A DNA stretch of 64,000 nucleotides from Rhinopithecus roxellana (GCF_007565055.1 NC_044558.1:128785235-128849234), one strand, 5' to 3'. Numbered from the stretch's first letter, positions 47,211 to 58,010 are shown. The notes: a model not told the origin generated them from the sequence alone. Numbers and translations: made by a program.

Positions 47211-47885
47211 TCAAAGTTGTAGCAGCTTCAGTGTCAGGGAAGGGCCTTGCTTTCAACTGTGGCTGAGCTAATGCCTGGATTTCAGACATGTGCAGTGAGG
47301 CTTGGTTGCAGGGCCCAAAGTGCACACTAGCTTACCATGATGATGGCTCTGGTGTCTGAGATGTAGGTGGGCCCAGTGCAGGCCGTAGACCCTGGGTCTG
47401 ATATGTGGGATTGGGATTGGGACACCATGGGGTTGAGAGATGAAGTGACTCCTTTCCCAAAGCATCTTGACATTGGCCACTTCTTTGTGAAGACAAGCTG
47501 TGCCGCCATGTCTCCCTCTCTGGGGTTCCCTGGCAGGAATGGTTGTTGGATCGGTCACAGTAGCAAGGAATGCCAGTTTCCTCTGCAGTGCAGGCCACCA
47601 TGGACCACAGTGCTCTCCACCATGTGACTGATACTGATGGCCTCCGCCTTTCTTTGCTCCTAGCCATTTCCTGGTTTCTCAGGTGTGCCAGGGTCATTAT
47701 TGATTCTTCTTATGTGGCTATTCTCCATTTTCTTGCTCCACTGTGTTGCTGCAGATTGTTTAATGGGCCCTTGAGCCCTCTTTGGGCGATTTTGGCTTGT
47801 GAATAGTTGTCTATATTTGTTTTGTTTTGTTTTTTTTAATAGGGGAATGAAGGCTGGTATCTCCTACTTAGCCATCTTGATGACA

Positions 47886-49175
47886 ATACCTCCATGCATT
47901 CTGGAGTGTTTTAATTGTATAAAATTACAAATACTCTTTTGACAGTCATTTGAAAAAACCTCAAGTTGAGAATTATTCACATAGAATACCAAAAGCTCCC
48001 AGAATTACACTGAATTTTTAGTCTTCTATTCTTTTTCTCAATTTTCCTTCCACTTAGAATTAGTTTTGAGAAAGTTTCCAATAAAAATTTTCCAGGAAAG
48101 ATGCTCTGCAAATCTAAAATGGGTACAAATATACATGTAGATATTTATTATAAATATGGGTAGGGGTATGTGTATGTGTGTTTACAAATCAGAAAAGTAC
48201 TTCCAAGCCAAGTTTATACTTACAGATAATTGGTGTTTCAGATATGTAATAAGCATCTCGGAATACTTTGTATTCCATTAATTTATATTCACATTATAAT
48301 AGGAGTCTAAGAACAGTGGGGTCATAGTATAGAAAAGCCATCTCCGAACTTTTTTGATCCTGTAGCTCAACTGTTAAAATGTTTTGCCTTGACATCCCAA
48401 TATATGTATACTAATAAATTATATGCATGAGCTATAGAACTACAATTATAAATGTTATAAAGCCTATGCAAAATAAAATTTATAAAATGGCGAAAAACAT
48501 AGGTTCTATCTTTCTTCCCACCCTTCAGTGAAGACTACTACCATAGCCCTCCATTTAATACGATGTTTCTTGTAATATCCTGATAATGGAAAATATTTTT
48601 CTCATATTGTAAACCTGTAAGACCAAGGGTAGTTTAGTGGCATATACCATGTTGTCCCTTTATAACCTAAGCAGAGATACATATGATATCTTACTAGTTA
48701 GGTATAGCCAAAGAGTTATGGAGTTTGGGAGAAATAGAGGAAAAATTATAGCTATTAATCTTTAAAAGGTAAAAGTACATATTTAATGACAGGCTGAGAC
48801 TGTATCCATAAGAGAAAGATGTGTAGCTGGGTCTCATAATTACCTTTCCAGAAGACCTAATTCAGTATCATAATCCAAGAGTTGTGAGACTTGAATTCAG
48901 TTTTTGCCAGTTTTGTAAGTTATGCACAATAGAAGGAAAAAACTTGGTTTCTAGGCCTCTTATTTACTAGTCGGGTAGCCTTGGAAGATCTCTGTAAGCT
49001 GCTTCTCCTGTAGTATTAATACTTTCCTTGCTTACTTCACAGGGTTGGGAGCTTAAATGTGCCAATAACAAATATACAAATATCAGCTATTCTGTGTACA
49101 GCAGTAGGAAATGGCATTATCTTTATGATTTATTGAGTACCTATGTTATATATTGCCAATGTACTAGGCACATAA
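47886..49175. other. PYROXD1: PYROXD1 intron 2, no exon seen
   Basis: Mostly AT-rich unique sequence; 48880-49065 resembles a diverged sense MIR ('GGGTAGCCTTGGAAGATCTC'). Nothing else is recognised. Confidence 0.5.
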
Positions 49176-49189
49176 GATACAGAGATTAA

Positions 49190-49495
49190 GGCCGGGCGCG
49201 GTGGCTCAAGCCTGTAATCCCAGCACTTTGGGAGGCCGAGACGGGCGGATCATGAGGTCAGGAGATCGAGACCATCCTGGCTAACACGGTGAAACCCCAT
49301 CTCTACTAAAAAATACAAAAAACTAGCCGGGCGAGGTGGCGGGCGCCTGTAGTCCCAGCTACTCAGGAGGCTGAGGCAGGAAAATGGCGTGAACCCGGGA
49401 GGCGGAGCTTGCAGTGAGCTGAGATCCGGCCACTGCACTCCAGCCTGGGCGACAGAGCGAGACTCCATCTCAAAAAAAAAAAAAAAAAAAAAAAG
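49190..49495 (+). mobile_element. Young AluY (Old World monkey YRa-like) in intron 2
   Basis: A near-perfect forward Alu: 'GGTGGCTCAAGCCTGTAATC', 'GAGATCCGGCCACTGCACTC', an uninterrupted poly(A) tail, and exact flanks GATACAGAGATTAA (49176-49189, 49496-49509). Confidence 0.97.
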
Positions 49496-49689
49496 GATAC
49501 AGAGATTAAAAGTGTAGAACATAACACCAAAAAGTCACTAGTGCTTATCCTGAGGGATTATGGATGAGATTTGGAGAGGGATAAAGAGAGACTTTAACAT
49601 TTACTCTCTATTATGTATTGTTTGTTTAGTGTTACAAAGAACATGATTCATGACTTGTATAATTTTTAAAGGAGAAAAAAGATTACTAC

Positions 49690-49800
49690 TAATAATTCAC
49701 ATTTATTAAGTGTTTACCATGCACCAAGTAGTCTTCTAAAGGTTTCAAATATATGATCCTTAAATAACCCTAGAAGTAGGTTCTTACATAATTTGTAAGA
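49690..49800 (-). repeat. MIR fragment
   Basis: 'TTCACATTTATTAAGTGTTT' and 'ACCATGCACCAAGTAGTCTT' match the antisense MIR end. Confidence 0.65.
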
Positions 49801-50496
49801 CCATAGAGGGGTCGTGAGACCAAAAGGTTTGAGAACTGTCAAGCCATGCAGTAAGATTTCCATGCAGTTTTTAAGGAGCAGCTGAGGTTGAATATCAATC
49901 TGTAAGGCTGTGTGGTCTTTCTGCAGCAAACTGGGCTTAGGATTAGAGCAAGTAGATAGTTTATACGGTTGGGGGTTTTCAGTTTTAACAGTTTAGGATA
50001 AGAGAGCAAGGAAGTGAAGGATTTAGGGAAAAGGTGAAATGATTCACAACTGAACTTCAACTGGACAGAAAGGAAAGTGAGTCTACAAGAATACTGATGG
50101 TTTTATAGAACAGGAAGGAAGAGTGCAAAGACTAGATGACCATAAGGTCTGCTAGTAAATAGAGAGGGAAAGCTTGAAGGATAAGGAAATAAATAAGCTG
50201 TTTGACTAAACTGTAGAAATGGAAGTGGTGTTACCCCTCATTTTACAGGTCAGTTCTTATTATTAGCTGGGAAACAATGGCTAATAACACCTGACTTGCC
50301 AAGGAGCGGCCAAGCAAATATTTAAGTCCCTAAATGCTGAGTCCAGTCCTCTTTTCACTCTATATAGTGCAGTTGGCTAACTTTTTTGTTTTACAAACAC
50401 AAAATAGTGTATAAAAGCAAAGTATTTTTATTATTTAAGATTCTTGAAAGAAAATACTTTAAAAATATACATTTTTAATCTCTTTGATCTGTACAG

Positions 50497-50616
50497 ATTT
50501 CTAAAGTATTGGAAGAATTTGATGTTGAAGAACAATCAAGTACCATGTTAGAAAAACGCTTTCCCAACATTAAGGTTATAGAATCTGGCGTAAAGCAACT
50601 GAAGAGTGAAGAACAT
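50497..50616 (+). CDS. PYROXD1: PYROXD1 coding exon 3 (residues 56-95)
   Basis: The 120-nt exon follows a GTACAG acceptor and encodes ISKVLEEFDVEEQSSTMLEK and on to KSEEH. It is acidic and probably forms the helical stretch between FAD-fold strands (inference). The donor CAT|GTAAGA at 50617 ends at coding nucleotide 285, the position of a recalled human pathogenic splice variant; it is intact here. The preceding 8954-nt intron is mostly an old antisense L1. Confidence 0.97.
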
Positions 50617-50849
50617 GTAAGATCATTGTTTTCTTAATAACATTTTCCATTATTGAATCTTGATGAGGTTTTGCCTGCCTTCTTTTCACTCCAGCTCTAC
50701 CACCACCACCATTTAAGTTTTTAATATATAAAGTTTAGTGACATGGATTTCCAGTATTATTATAAAAAATACAGTTTTTGTAAGTTTATTGGAATTATAT
50801 AATTAGATTTGGGATTTTAGTCTTCACATTTCAAATTACATTATTGTTT

Positions 50850-51920
50850 ATAAAGTGTCCACTGTGTTCTGGTTACTGCATTAGGTGCTGGGATGCAGTA
50901 GGGATAATACGAGGTGTCTGCTCCTAGGAACTGTCAGTGTCAAAGGGAATATGAACATGCGTACTATAATTATATTGACATATAAAAAACACGGTCACTG
51001 AAATACTGTCAAAGCTCTGATATCAGGGATTTAGGAAGACTTCACAGAGAGAGTAAAATGAGCTGGGTATTAACAGATGAGTGAAATTAAGAGTTCGCCA
51101 GGTGGAAAGGGGCATTCCAGGAAGAGGAGGTTGAATGTACAAAGACCCAAAGAAAGGAAAAGAAATATGAAGAATAGAGATGTCAAAGGGATTAGGGTAT
51201 GGTTAAGTAAAGGAGATTGGCAATCAAGGCTAGAAGCTAAGTAAATAAGATCCTGAAGGGTTTTTAATGTCATCCTGTAAGAAGGTGAGTTTGTTTTATA
51301 TTTGGGAGAAATTGTAAGGTGATTTTAAGAGCTGGGGCATCAATAATAAAATTGATTTTTTTTTTTTTCTAAGGAAGATGCATCTGATAGGAGTATTGAG
51401 AATGAACAAGTGACCAGTAGCCAACCGAATTAGAAGGTGGTTATGATAGTCAAATGTTATGTAAAGGGTCAGGAAATTATGTACAGGCTCACACCTATAA
51501 TCCTGCACTTTGGGAGGCCAAGGCTGGTGGATGGCTTTAGCCTAGAAGTTCGACTCTAGCCTGGGCAACATAGCAAAAACCCATATCTACAAAAATACAC
51601 AAAAAATTAATCAGGCATAGTGACGTGCACTTGTGGTCCCAGCTACTTGGGAGACCGAGGTGGGAAGATCACCTGAGCCTGGGAGTTCAAGGCTGCAGTT
51701 AGCTATGATTGTGCCACTGCACTCCAGCCTGGGCAACAGAGTGAGACTCTCTCAAAAAGAATAAACAATTTTTTAAAAAATTGATTTGAAAAATGATGTA
51801 AGGCCTGAACTGAGACAGGGACAATGTAGTTGTAAAAAATATCCAAGATTTGAGTGAGATTTCTACTATAAATTCAGTAGGACTCAGTAACCCTTTGCAT
51901 GAGACTGAAGAAGGCAATCT
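50850..51920 (-). repeat. LINE2 fragment in intron 3 with an Alu inside
   Basis: Antisense L2: 'GGTGCTGGGATGCAGTAGGG', 'GGGCATTCCAGGAAGAGGA', 'AATAAGATCCTGAAGGG'; interrupted by the Alu at 51484-51770. Confidence 0.75.
51484..51770 (+). mobile_element. Old Alu, 5' end lost
   Basis: A forward AluJ-like copy starting inside the left arm ('GGCTCACACCTATAATCC'), with 'GTGAGACTCTCTCAAAAAG' at the end. Confidence 0.88.
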
Positions 51921-52375
51921 GAGGAAAGGATGTTGTTAGATGATTTACAGTATCCTCAGATGAGCTTTAGGCAAGATAAGAAGTAGGTTTGTAGTTGTTT
52001 GTATAAGGCAGTTCTAATATATGAGGTCTGATTCATAAAATAGGGAGATATCCCTAAAGGAGATAAAACACATCCCACATTTGAAACACAAGTAATTTGA
52101 GAGAAAAAAGTAAAAGTACTGAATTTTATCAGGAAAAAATAAAAAATCTGAATCCCCAAACCAGTTAAGTTTCTAATACTTATAGTGGTATTGCATATTC
52201 CAAGTAATATCTTTGTCAATTTATTTTGTATTTGAGGTGGGCTCTCAAAATATGCTAAATGTATTGTGAGGGAATTTATGTGTTAGGGCATTTGAATGAA
52301 TCAGGATGCCTCCCATTACCATTTGAAAAATATCTCACACGCAGTGCATGTCTGCCTTCTCTTATCCATTGTCCT

Positions 52376-53135
52376 TTACATTTTTGGTTTTTTTAACAGT
52401 TTATTATAATTTCTTTTATTTAACAATCTAAGAAGTTCACAGCCATCAGCAGTTCTAGTACTATATTTCAGGTGCAGTTGGGAGTTTGGGAACTCGGTGG
52501 CGCTGTTAGTGTAGCGAACTTTCTGTGTAAAATACATGCATACTTTTGATAGCACATGTGAAGGTCTCTCTCTACAGTTGACCTCATTGTTTTCTTTCTC
52601 AGCAAACTGACCTGGGCCACTCAACATGGCTTTTATGGCGTCTGATGTTAATGCATGTTCTCTTCTTACCGTAAATTCATGGCCATCAGATGATATCAGT
52701 TTCACATACTTGGCATCAGGGCCTTAACAGCCACCGTAGGTTTTCTCCTCTCCATCCATTTTTTTTTTTTTTTGCTAGAGACTGAGTCTTGCTCTGTCGC
52801 CCCGGCTGGAGTGCAGTGGCCCAATCTCGGCTCACTGCAAGCTCCGCCTCCCAGGTTCACGCCTTTCTCCTGCCTCAGCCTCCCGAGTAGCTGGGACTAC
52901 CGACGCCCACCACCACGCCCAGCTAATTTTTTGTATTTTTAGTAAAGACGAGGTTTCACCGTGTTAGCCAAGATGGTCTGGATCTCCTGACCTCTTGATC
53001 CGCCCCGTCTCGGCCTCCCAAAGTGCTGGGATTACAGGTGTGAGCCACTGTGCCTGGCCTCTCTCCATCCATTTTGTTTTTATGAAATGCTACTGTGCTT
53101 CCCCAGGAACTTCAGTAGTTTCCTGATGAGGCGAG
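52376..53135 (-). pseudogene. ELOC: Processed ELOC (elongin C) pseudogene split by an Alu
   Basis: On the minus strand, reading starts at ATG 52759-52757 with MDGEEKTYGGC. It then meets a TAA at 52726-52724 where elongin C has Glu12. Downstream the frame carries KLISSDGHEF, REHALTSDAIKAMLSGPGQF and SHVLSKVCMYFTQKVRYTNS, clearly elongin C (112 residues; VHL/cullin-2 and elongin complex subunit). A one-base deletion near 52480-52495 shifts the frame before the C-terminal LELLMAANFLDC segment, whose nucleotides remain recognisable, ending with the old TAA at 52422-52420. There are no introns, so it is a retrocopy. An AluY/S-type element (52764-53060, target duplication CTCTCCATCCATTTT) separates the start codon from 5' UTR-like sequence at 53076-53135. 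It lies antisense in PYROXD1 intron 3 and cannot encode elongin C. Confidence 0.9.
52764..53060 (-). mobile_element. AluY/S inserted in the ELOC pseudogene
   Basis: A full reverse Alu with the target duplication CTCTCCATCCATTTT (from 52748 and from 53061). Confidence 0.95.
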
Positions 53136-54035
53136 GATGCAGAGTGTGTCACTCACTTCCGTCTGGAGAAGTGTCCTTTACATATTTTAGTGAATTAGAG
53201 ATAGTATGTTTTACTTTCACATCTCCTGGCAAAAATTTAGCAGTATGGAAAGAGTTTTTGTGTTTGTGCTGTTTGTTTTTACAGCAGCTAAATGCAAATT
53301 ATTTTTTAAGTTTTGTCAGTGCCTATAATTAACTTTTGTTCTTGTCAGATAAAATTCTAATGAGATTATCTGAAAGACGACTTGTATAAAATTTCTATAT
53401 GGCTTATGCTTATGCTTATGCTGGATTACTGGTTTTATGTATTTGTTTTGCAACTGAAGAGTTAATTTGGGTTATAAATGTCTCATTGGGTATTAAGTGC
53501 TATGATACAATTTGCCAAGGTTTGTAAATCAAATAATTGGCACAAACATGAGCGCTTAAATCATTCAAACAAAGTTGAACATCTCTCATAGTAGCATGCA
53601 TTTATGTTTAAATGTTTTCTAGAGGCTACTATTTATATGTAGTTTTTCTTTCAGTATTAAAAAACGAAAGCAATAGATCTCTGATACGTAGTTTTAGACC
53701 CATTTTTGTTATTAAAAATTAATATAAATTTAAAGCCAATACATGCTAGGATTAAAGATTATCGTGTTCTTTACTTATACTAAAGTATACCCCAAAGGCA
53801 TTTTGTTTGCTAGTAAAGTCATTATTTTTGCTTAAGAATATAAATACTGCTTTTTTTTTATAGCACTTACTAGTCTTTTTAGATTAAGAAGATATACCGT
53901 AACTTCTTGCACCACTTACTGCGTTTCCGTACTCATAATAGATACGAAGGTATGATGTGATTAGAATTACTAGGTCGTCTTACAGAAACTTCCCTTGACA
54001 TCAGAAATCTTCATTAAGGCCTGTCACGGGTATAA
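53136..54035. other. PYROXD1: PYROXD1 intron 3, no feature recognised
   Basis: AT-rich intron; a triple TTATGC tract is at 53403-53421. Confidence 0.5.
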
Positions 54036-54046
54036 TGAGAATGCTT

Positions 54047-54118
54047 TTTTTTTTTTTTTTTTTTGTAGAGACGGGGTTTCACTGTGTTAGCCAGGATGGT
54101 CTCGATCTCCTGACCTTG
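54047..54118 (-). mobile_element. Miniature partial Alu insertion with its own target duplication
   Basis: About 54 bp of the Alu left arm ('GTAGAGACGGGGTTTCACTG' to 'CTCCTGACCTTG') with an 18-nt poly(T), flanked by exact TGAGAATGCTT (54036-54046, 54119-54129). The right arm is absent; the tail sits at the inter-arm A-rich linker. Confidence 0.88.
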
Positions 54119-54498
54119 TGAGAATGCTTAATTAAAAAATTTCTTGAAGTTTTGTTTTTAATCTGGGGTCAACATACCTTTTCAACCAACATGAGATTCC
54201 CTGAAGTTTAATGTAAAACTTTACGTGAATGTACCTTTTTATTCCAGAGGAGAAAGACCGGTTTTCATAAGATCTCAGAATGGTTCATGAGCTTAAAATG
54301 ATTAAGAATAACTGGATTAGTGCAGGTATTCTCATGCTTAGTTTTGTAATTGCTGTAACAAAGAACTGAGTGCCACCAAGAGGCAACCTTAATGTATTAT
54401 GTTTTGCTTTTGCCTTATTGAATTTTTAATTTAAAGTGAAATTGTATCCATGTTGGTTATGTGTCCCCCTTTTCTTTCATTGTTTGGTGTATTTACAG

Positions 54499-54627
54499 TG
54501 CATTTTAACAGAAGACGGCAATCAGCATGTATATAAGAAACTCTGTCTGTGTGCTGGAGCTAAACCAAAGTTGATATGTGAAGGAAATCCTTACGTATTA
54601 GGAATCCGTGATACAGACAGTGCTCAG
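54499..54627 (+). CDS. PYROXD1: PYROXD1 coding exon 4 (residues 96-138)
   Basis: The 129-nt exon after ATTTACAG encodes CILTEDGNQHVYKKLCLCAG and continues to DTDSAQ. The segment YKKLCLCAGAKP matches the strand-turn near the isoalloxazine/ribityl part of FAD that in this superfamily normally reads 'LvlATGs.P'; Ala-Gly replaces the usual Ala-Thr-Gly. The donor is CAG|GTAACA at 54628 after coding nucleotide 414, phase 0. The exon is also open in the same frame a short way into both introns, which has no coding meaning. Confidence 0.97.
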
Positions 54628-54787
54628 GTAACATTTTAAGGTTGGATCATGGGAAGGAAAATAAAAGACTTTTCTACATTTGAATTAAAGTGTTCCACTT
54701 ATGATTCCTAAACTACAATGGCAGAAGGGAATTTTGTTTCATGACCAATAAACCACAGAGTGGTTATGTTTTATTCCCACCAATTTT

Positions 54788-55085
54788 TCTTTTTTTTTTT
54801 TTGAGACGAATCTCCCTCTGTCACCCAGGCTGGAGCACAGTGGCGTGATCTCAGCTCACTGCACGCTCTGCCTCCTGGGTTCACACCATTTTCCTGCCTC
54901 AGCCTCCTGAGTAGCTGCCATTACAGGCGCCTGCCACCACACTCGGCTAATATTTTTCTGTATTTTTAGTAGAGACGGGGTTTCACTATGTTAGCCAAGA
55001 TGGTCTCGATCTCCTGACCTCGTGATCCACTTGCCTCAGCCTCCCAAAGTGCTGGGATTACAGGCATTAGCCACTGCGCCCGGCC
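54788..55085 (-). mobile_element. AluS/Y in intron 4
   Basis: A reverse Alu with flanks TATTCCCACCAATTT/TATTCCTGCCAGTTT, beginning about 160 bp after exon 4. Confidence 0.93.
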
Positions 55086-56157
55086 TATTCCTGCCAGTTT
55101 ATTTATATTTAGTTGATACTATGTTTTTAAGTTCATGCTGATGTGTTATCAGCAAGAGATAACCCAGATGTAATGACTCCGCTGAATATTAACAACTTGC
55201 ATTACACACACATTCATTACTCTACTTTAGGAATATGTGATTTGCAGCCTAAATAATATAACTCATACATACCACATTTGAAACACAAGTTTTTTCCGAA
55301 AAGGTAAAAGCAATTCAAAAATTATGCATCTTATTCTCTAGCAAAAAATATTCAAAAGATCTTTGTGGTACAAAATCATGGTAGAATCATAGAACAGAAA
55401 AAGTCACTTGGCTTACTGTTCTGCCCTAGATAAACTATCCCAGTAAGGTGAAACATCTGTATTTGGAGCATTATACAACTTCCTTTTGGTAATTTAATTC
55501 AGGGCTTATTAACACTTATTGCCGAGAAGCTCTTCCTGGTTTCACAATACTATGTCTAACCTCAAGTTTGTTGTTCTGTCTCATGACATGATGATTTTCA
55601 TGAATTTATATTCTGAAAAATTAATAAGATTTTCTTTCAGCCTATTCTTCTCTTAATTAAATAATTAGGAATTGAGAGAAAATTTAAAGGAACTTGATTA
55701 TCTTCTTGTAAGCAATTTAAGTTCATATTATCAGAGACTGAGCTCATAACTGTTTCAGCTAGGTCTGCTACATACATGAACTCATTGAATCCTTGTGATA
55801 ATCCTGTGTGACGATTATTACTCCCACTTTACAAATAGGAAACTGAGAGATTAATTATGTGTCTGTACTAATTTAGCTATTAAGTTTATCAGATACACAA
55901 TTTAAACTTGTGCTTTTCACTTCTAGGTCCAGTGCTCTTACAGGTCTTTCTTAAATTGCAATATCCTCAATGAAAGACAAACTAAAATAAACTTCAGTGG
56001 TTTTTTTTCTTGGAGAATTTCGAAGATATCAGCTTCAGTGAATAGTATAAGTTTGGAGATAAACTTAATAGAAACTTAGTAGGAGGGAGAATTTTTCTGT
56101 TCAGATGTCATTTTGAAGCAATAAGACTATTCTATACTTTCCAAAGTGCCCAAAGAA
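55086..56157 (-). repeat. Intron 4 DNA with a MIR at about 55765-55935
   Basis: 'ACATGAACTCATTGAATCC', 'TATTACTCCCACTTTACAAA' and 'AGGAAACTGAGAGATTAA' are antisense MIR. The rest is not recognised. Confidence 0.65.
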
Positions 56158-56221
56158 TTACCACTGATAATTCCACTGGTAAATACCAGTGGTAATTCCA
56201 GTGGTAAAATACCACTGGTAA
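56158..56221. repeat. Near-palindromic cluster of CCAGTGGTA motifs
   Basis: Arms 56158-56181 and 56184-56207 are inverted repeats (20 of 24 pairs) around a 2-nt centre, with a perfect inner stem CCACTGGTA-AA-TACCAGTGG. A further TACCACTGGTAA follows at 56210-56221. Confidence 0.88.
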
Positions 56222-56289
56222 GCTCATTGTGGTCTTTTTTTCTGGAGAGTGGAGGCATCAATTTATCTGTCTTAGAATGTTAATAACAT

Positions 56290-56850
56290 TTTTTGATATT
56301 ATTGTGCACCTGCTACTCCTACCAGCTTTGTCTGTATCATCTCACGTAATCTTTACAGAAGCATCAGGATATATAGTCACTTATCATTTCTATTTATTTG
56401 GTTGTGTTTTTTTTTTTTTTTTTTTTTTTGAGACAGAGCCTTGCTCTGTCACCCAAGCTGGGGTGCAGTGGCGCGATCTCGGCTCACCGCAAGCTCTACC
56501 TCCTGGGTTCACACCGTTTTCCTGCCTCAGCCTCCTGAGTAGCTGGGACTACAGGCACCCGCCACCACGCCCAGCTAATTTCTTTTTGTATTTTTAGTGG
56601 AGACAGGGTTTCACGGTGTTAGCCGGGAAGGTCTCAATGTCCTGACCTTGTGATCCGCCCGCCTCAGCCTCCCAAAGTGCTGGGATTACAGGCCTGAGCC
56701 ACCGCGCCCGGCTATCATTTCCATTTATAGTTGAAGGACCTGAGGTGCAGATAGGGTAAGCAACTTGCAAAGTCATTCAGTTAGTAATTGCTAGAGCCAG
56801 TGCTTCCAGAGTCTGCTCTTAACCGCTGTGCTGCTGAGCTTCTCATTCCT
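56290..56850 (-). repeat. MIR split by an AluY
   Basis: MIR-like 'CATCTCACGTAATCTTTACA' on the left and 'GACCTGAGGTGCAGATAGGG', 'AGAGTCTGCTCTTAACCGCT' on the right of the Alu at 56398-56712. Confidence 0.75.
56398..56712 (-). mobile_element. AluY-like in intron 4
   Basis: A reverse Alu with flanks TATCATTTCTATTTA/TATCATTTCCATTTA and a 23-nt poly(T). Confidence 0.94.
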
Positions 56851-57239
56851 AGAAGTTTTGAGTGTTGAGTAACTCTGGGGAAACTGAGAGTCTAGGCAAA
56901 AAGAAAGAATAATTGATTTGGTCAAATAGTTGGGAATGTGGTAAGTTAATAGTGCCTCCTGCTGAAATTCTGAAGTACTGTAAATGTAATGACCTAAAAG
57001 GAAAGGAAAATCAGGAGAGGCATTGATATAAAAGCAGCTTGGGATAAAGTAGAAAAGGGAACTTTTGTAATATTAATTGAGAAGGATGTACCCTGATAGA
57101 GTGGGAAAGTGAGATTCATTTTTTTCTTTACAAATTCAATAAAATATTTACATTTTTCGAATATTATCATTGAAGCCTCTTATTTCAGATACTGCCCACT
57201 ATTACAAAATACTGCCTCATTATTTTCTTTTTAACATAG

Positions 57240-57313
57240 GAATTTCAGAAACAGCTTACTAAAGCTAAAAGAATAATGATCATAGGGAACGGTGGTATTG
57301 CACTTGAGTTAGT
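57240..57313 (+). CDS. PYROXD1: PYROXD1 coding exon 5 (residues 139-163, last codon split)
   Basis: The acceptor is TTTTTAACATAG and the exon opens with GAA TTT CAG. It encodes EFQKQLTKAKRIMIIGNGGI and then ALEL plus two bases of a Val codon. IIGNGGIALE is the second GxGxxA/G-type nucleotide-binding motif, for NAD(P)H, with Asn at residue 155, the site of a recalled human missense variant. The donor is GT|GTAAGT at 57314, phase 2. Confidence 0.97.
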
Positions 57314-57683
57314 GTAAGTATATATTTTTAAATATAACGTATTTAAATTGTTTAAAAATAATTTGTTTTTAAATTTAACAATTGCTTTGTGATTCATGTG
57401 ATTTGTTGGCAGACTGGAAAATGTTTTTTATTCTGAAAATCAAAGATAAATATAATTTTCATATGTTTTCAAGGGGAAAAATTCACCTTTTTTTTTTTTT
57501 AGCTTTTGTGGACTCCATAATTGTAGAAATTTTATTATAAAATATATATGTTTTAGGAATGCTTTAGGTCTCAAGGTGGTTGGCCAAATTTGGCCCCTCA
57601 ATGTGTTTTATAAGTATATTCTATGTTTAAAAATAATTTAAATATTTACGCCTTTTGAGATTTCTAGTGATAACCCTCACCAC

Positions 57684-57684
57684 T

Positions 57685-57733
<49 letters not shown>

Positions 57734-58010
57734 AGACAGAGTCTCGCTCTGTCGCCCAGGCTGGAGTGCAGTGGCCGGATCTCAGCTCCGCCTCCCGGGT
57801 TTACGCCATTCTCCTGCCTCAGCCTCCCGAGTAGCTGGGACTACAGGCGCTCGCCACCACGCCCGGCTAGTTTTTTTTTTTTGTATTTTTTTAGTAGAGA
57901 CGGGGTTTCACTGTGTTAGCCAGGATGGTCTCGATCTCCTGACCTCGTGATCCGCCCGTCTCGGCCTCCCAAAGTGCTGGGATTACAGGCTTGAGCCACC
58001 GCGCCCGGCC
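57684..58010 (-). mobile_element. Young AluY (Old World monkey type) with internal deletion, intron 5
   Basis: A reverse Alu with about 47 nt of poly(T) and exact flanks CCCTCACCAC (57674-57683, 58011-58020). It lacks about 11 nt of the usual 'CTCACTGCAAG' box between 'GGATCTCAGCT' and 'CCGCCTCC'. Confidence 0.95.

Larger units (their letters stand above)
41620..47885 (-). mobile_element. Long antisense L1 in PYROXD1 intron 2
   Basis: From 3' UTR-like sequence (41635-41725, 'TGTTTTGATATATGTATACA') through ORF2 ('GTACTGTGTTGAATAGAAG', 'GTCCTGGGTTTTTCTTTG', 'AGTTTGTTCTTGG') to the 5' end 'CTTAGCCATCTTGATG' at about 47880. All frames are broken. It was later hit by Alus at 42123-42460, 43654-43946 and 44618-44916 and a MaLR LTR at 45427-45820. 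The 5' UTR part (46480-47880) carries two short tandem duplications and CpG-bearing GC-rich sequence. It is transcribed only as intron, in the opposite sense to its own genes. Confidence 0.85.

Noticed and set aside
47332..47697. 121-codon minus-strand frame and its overlapping relatives
   Set aside because: All overlap within the GC-rich 5' part of the decayed L1; mutual shadows without conserved features.
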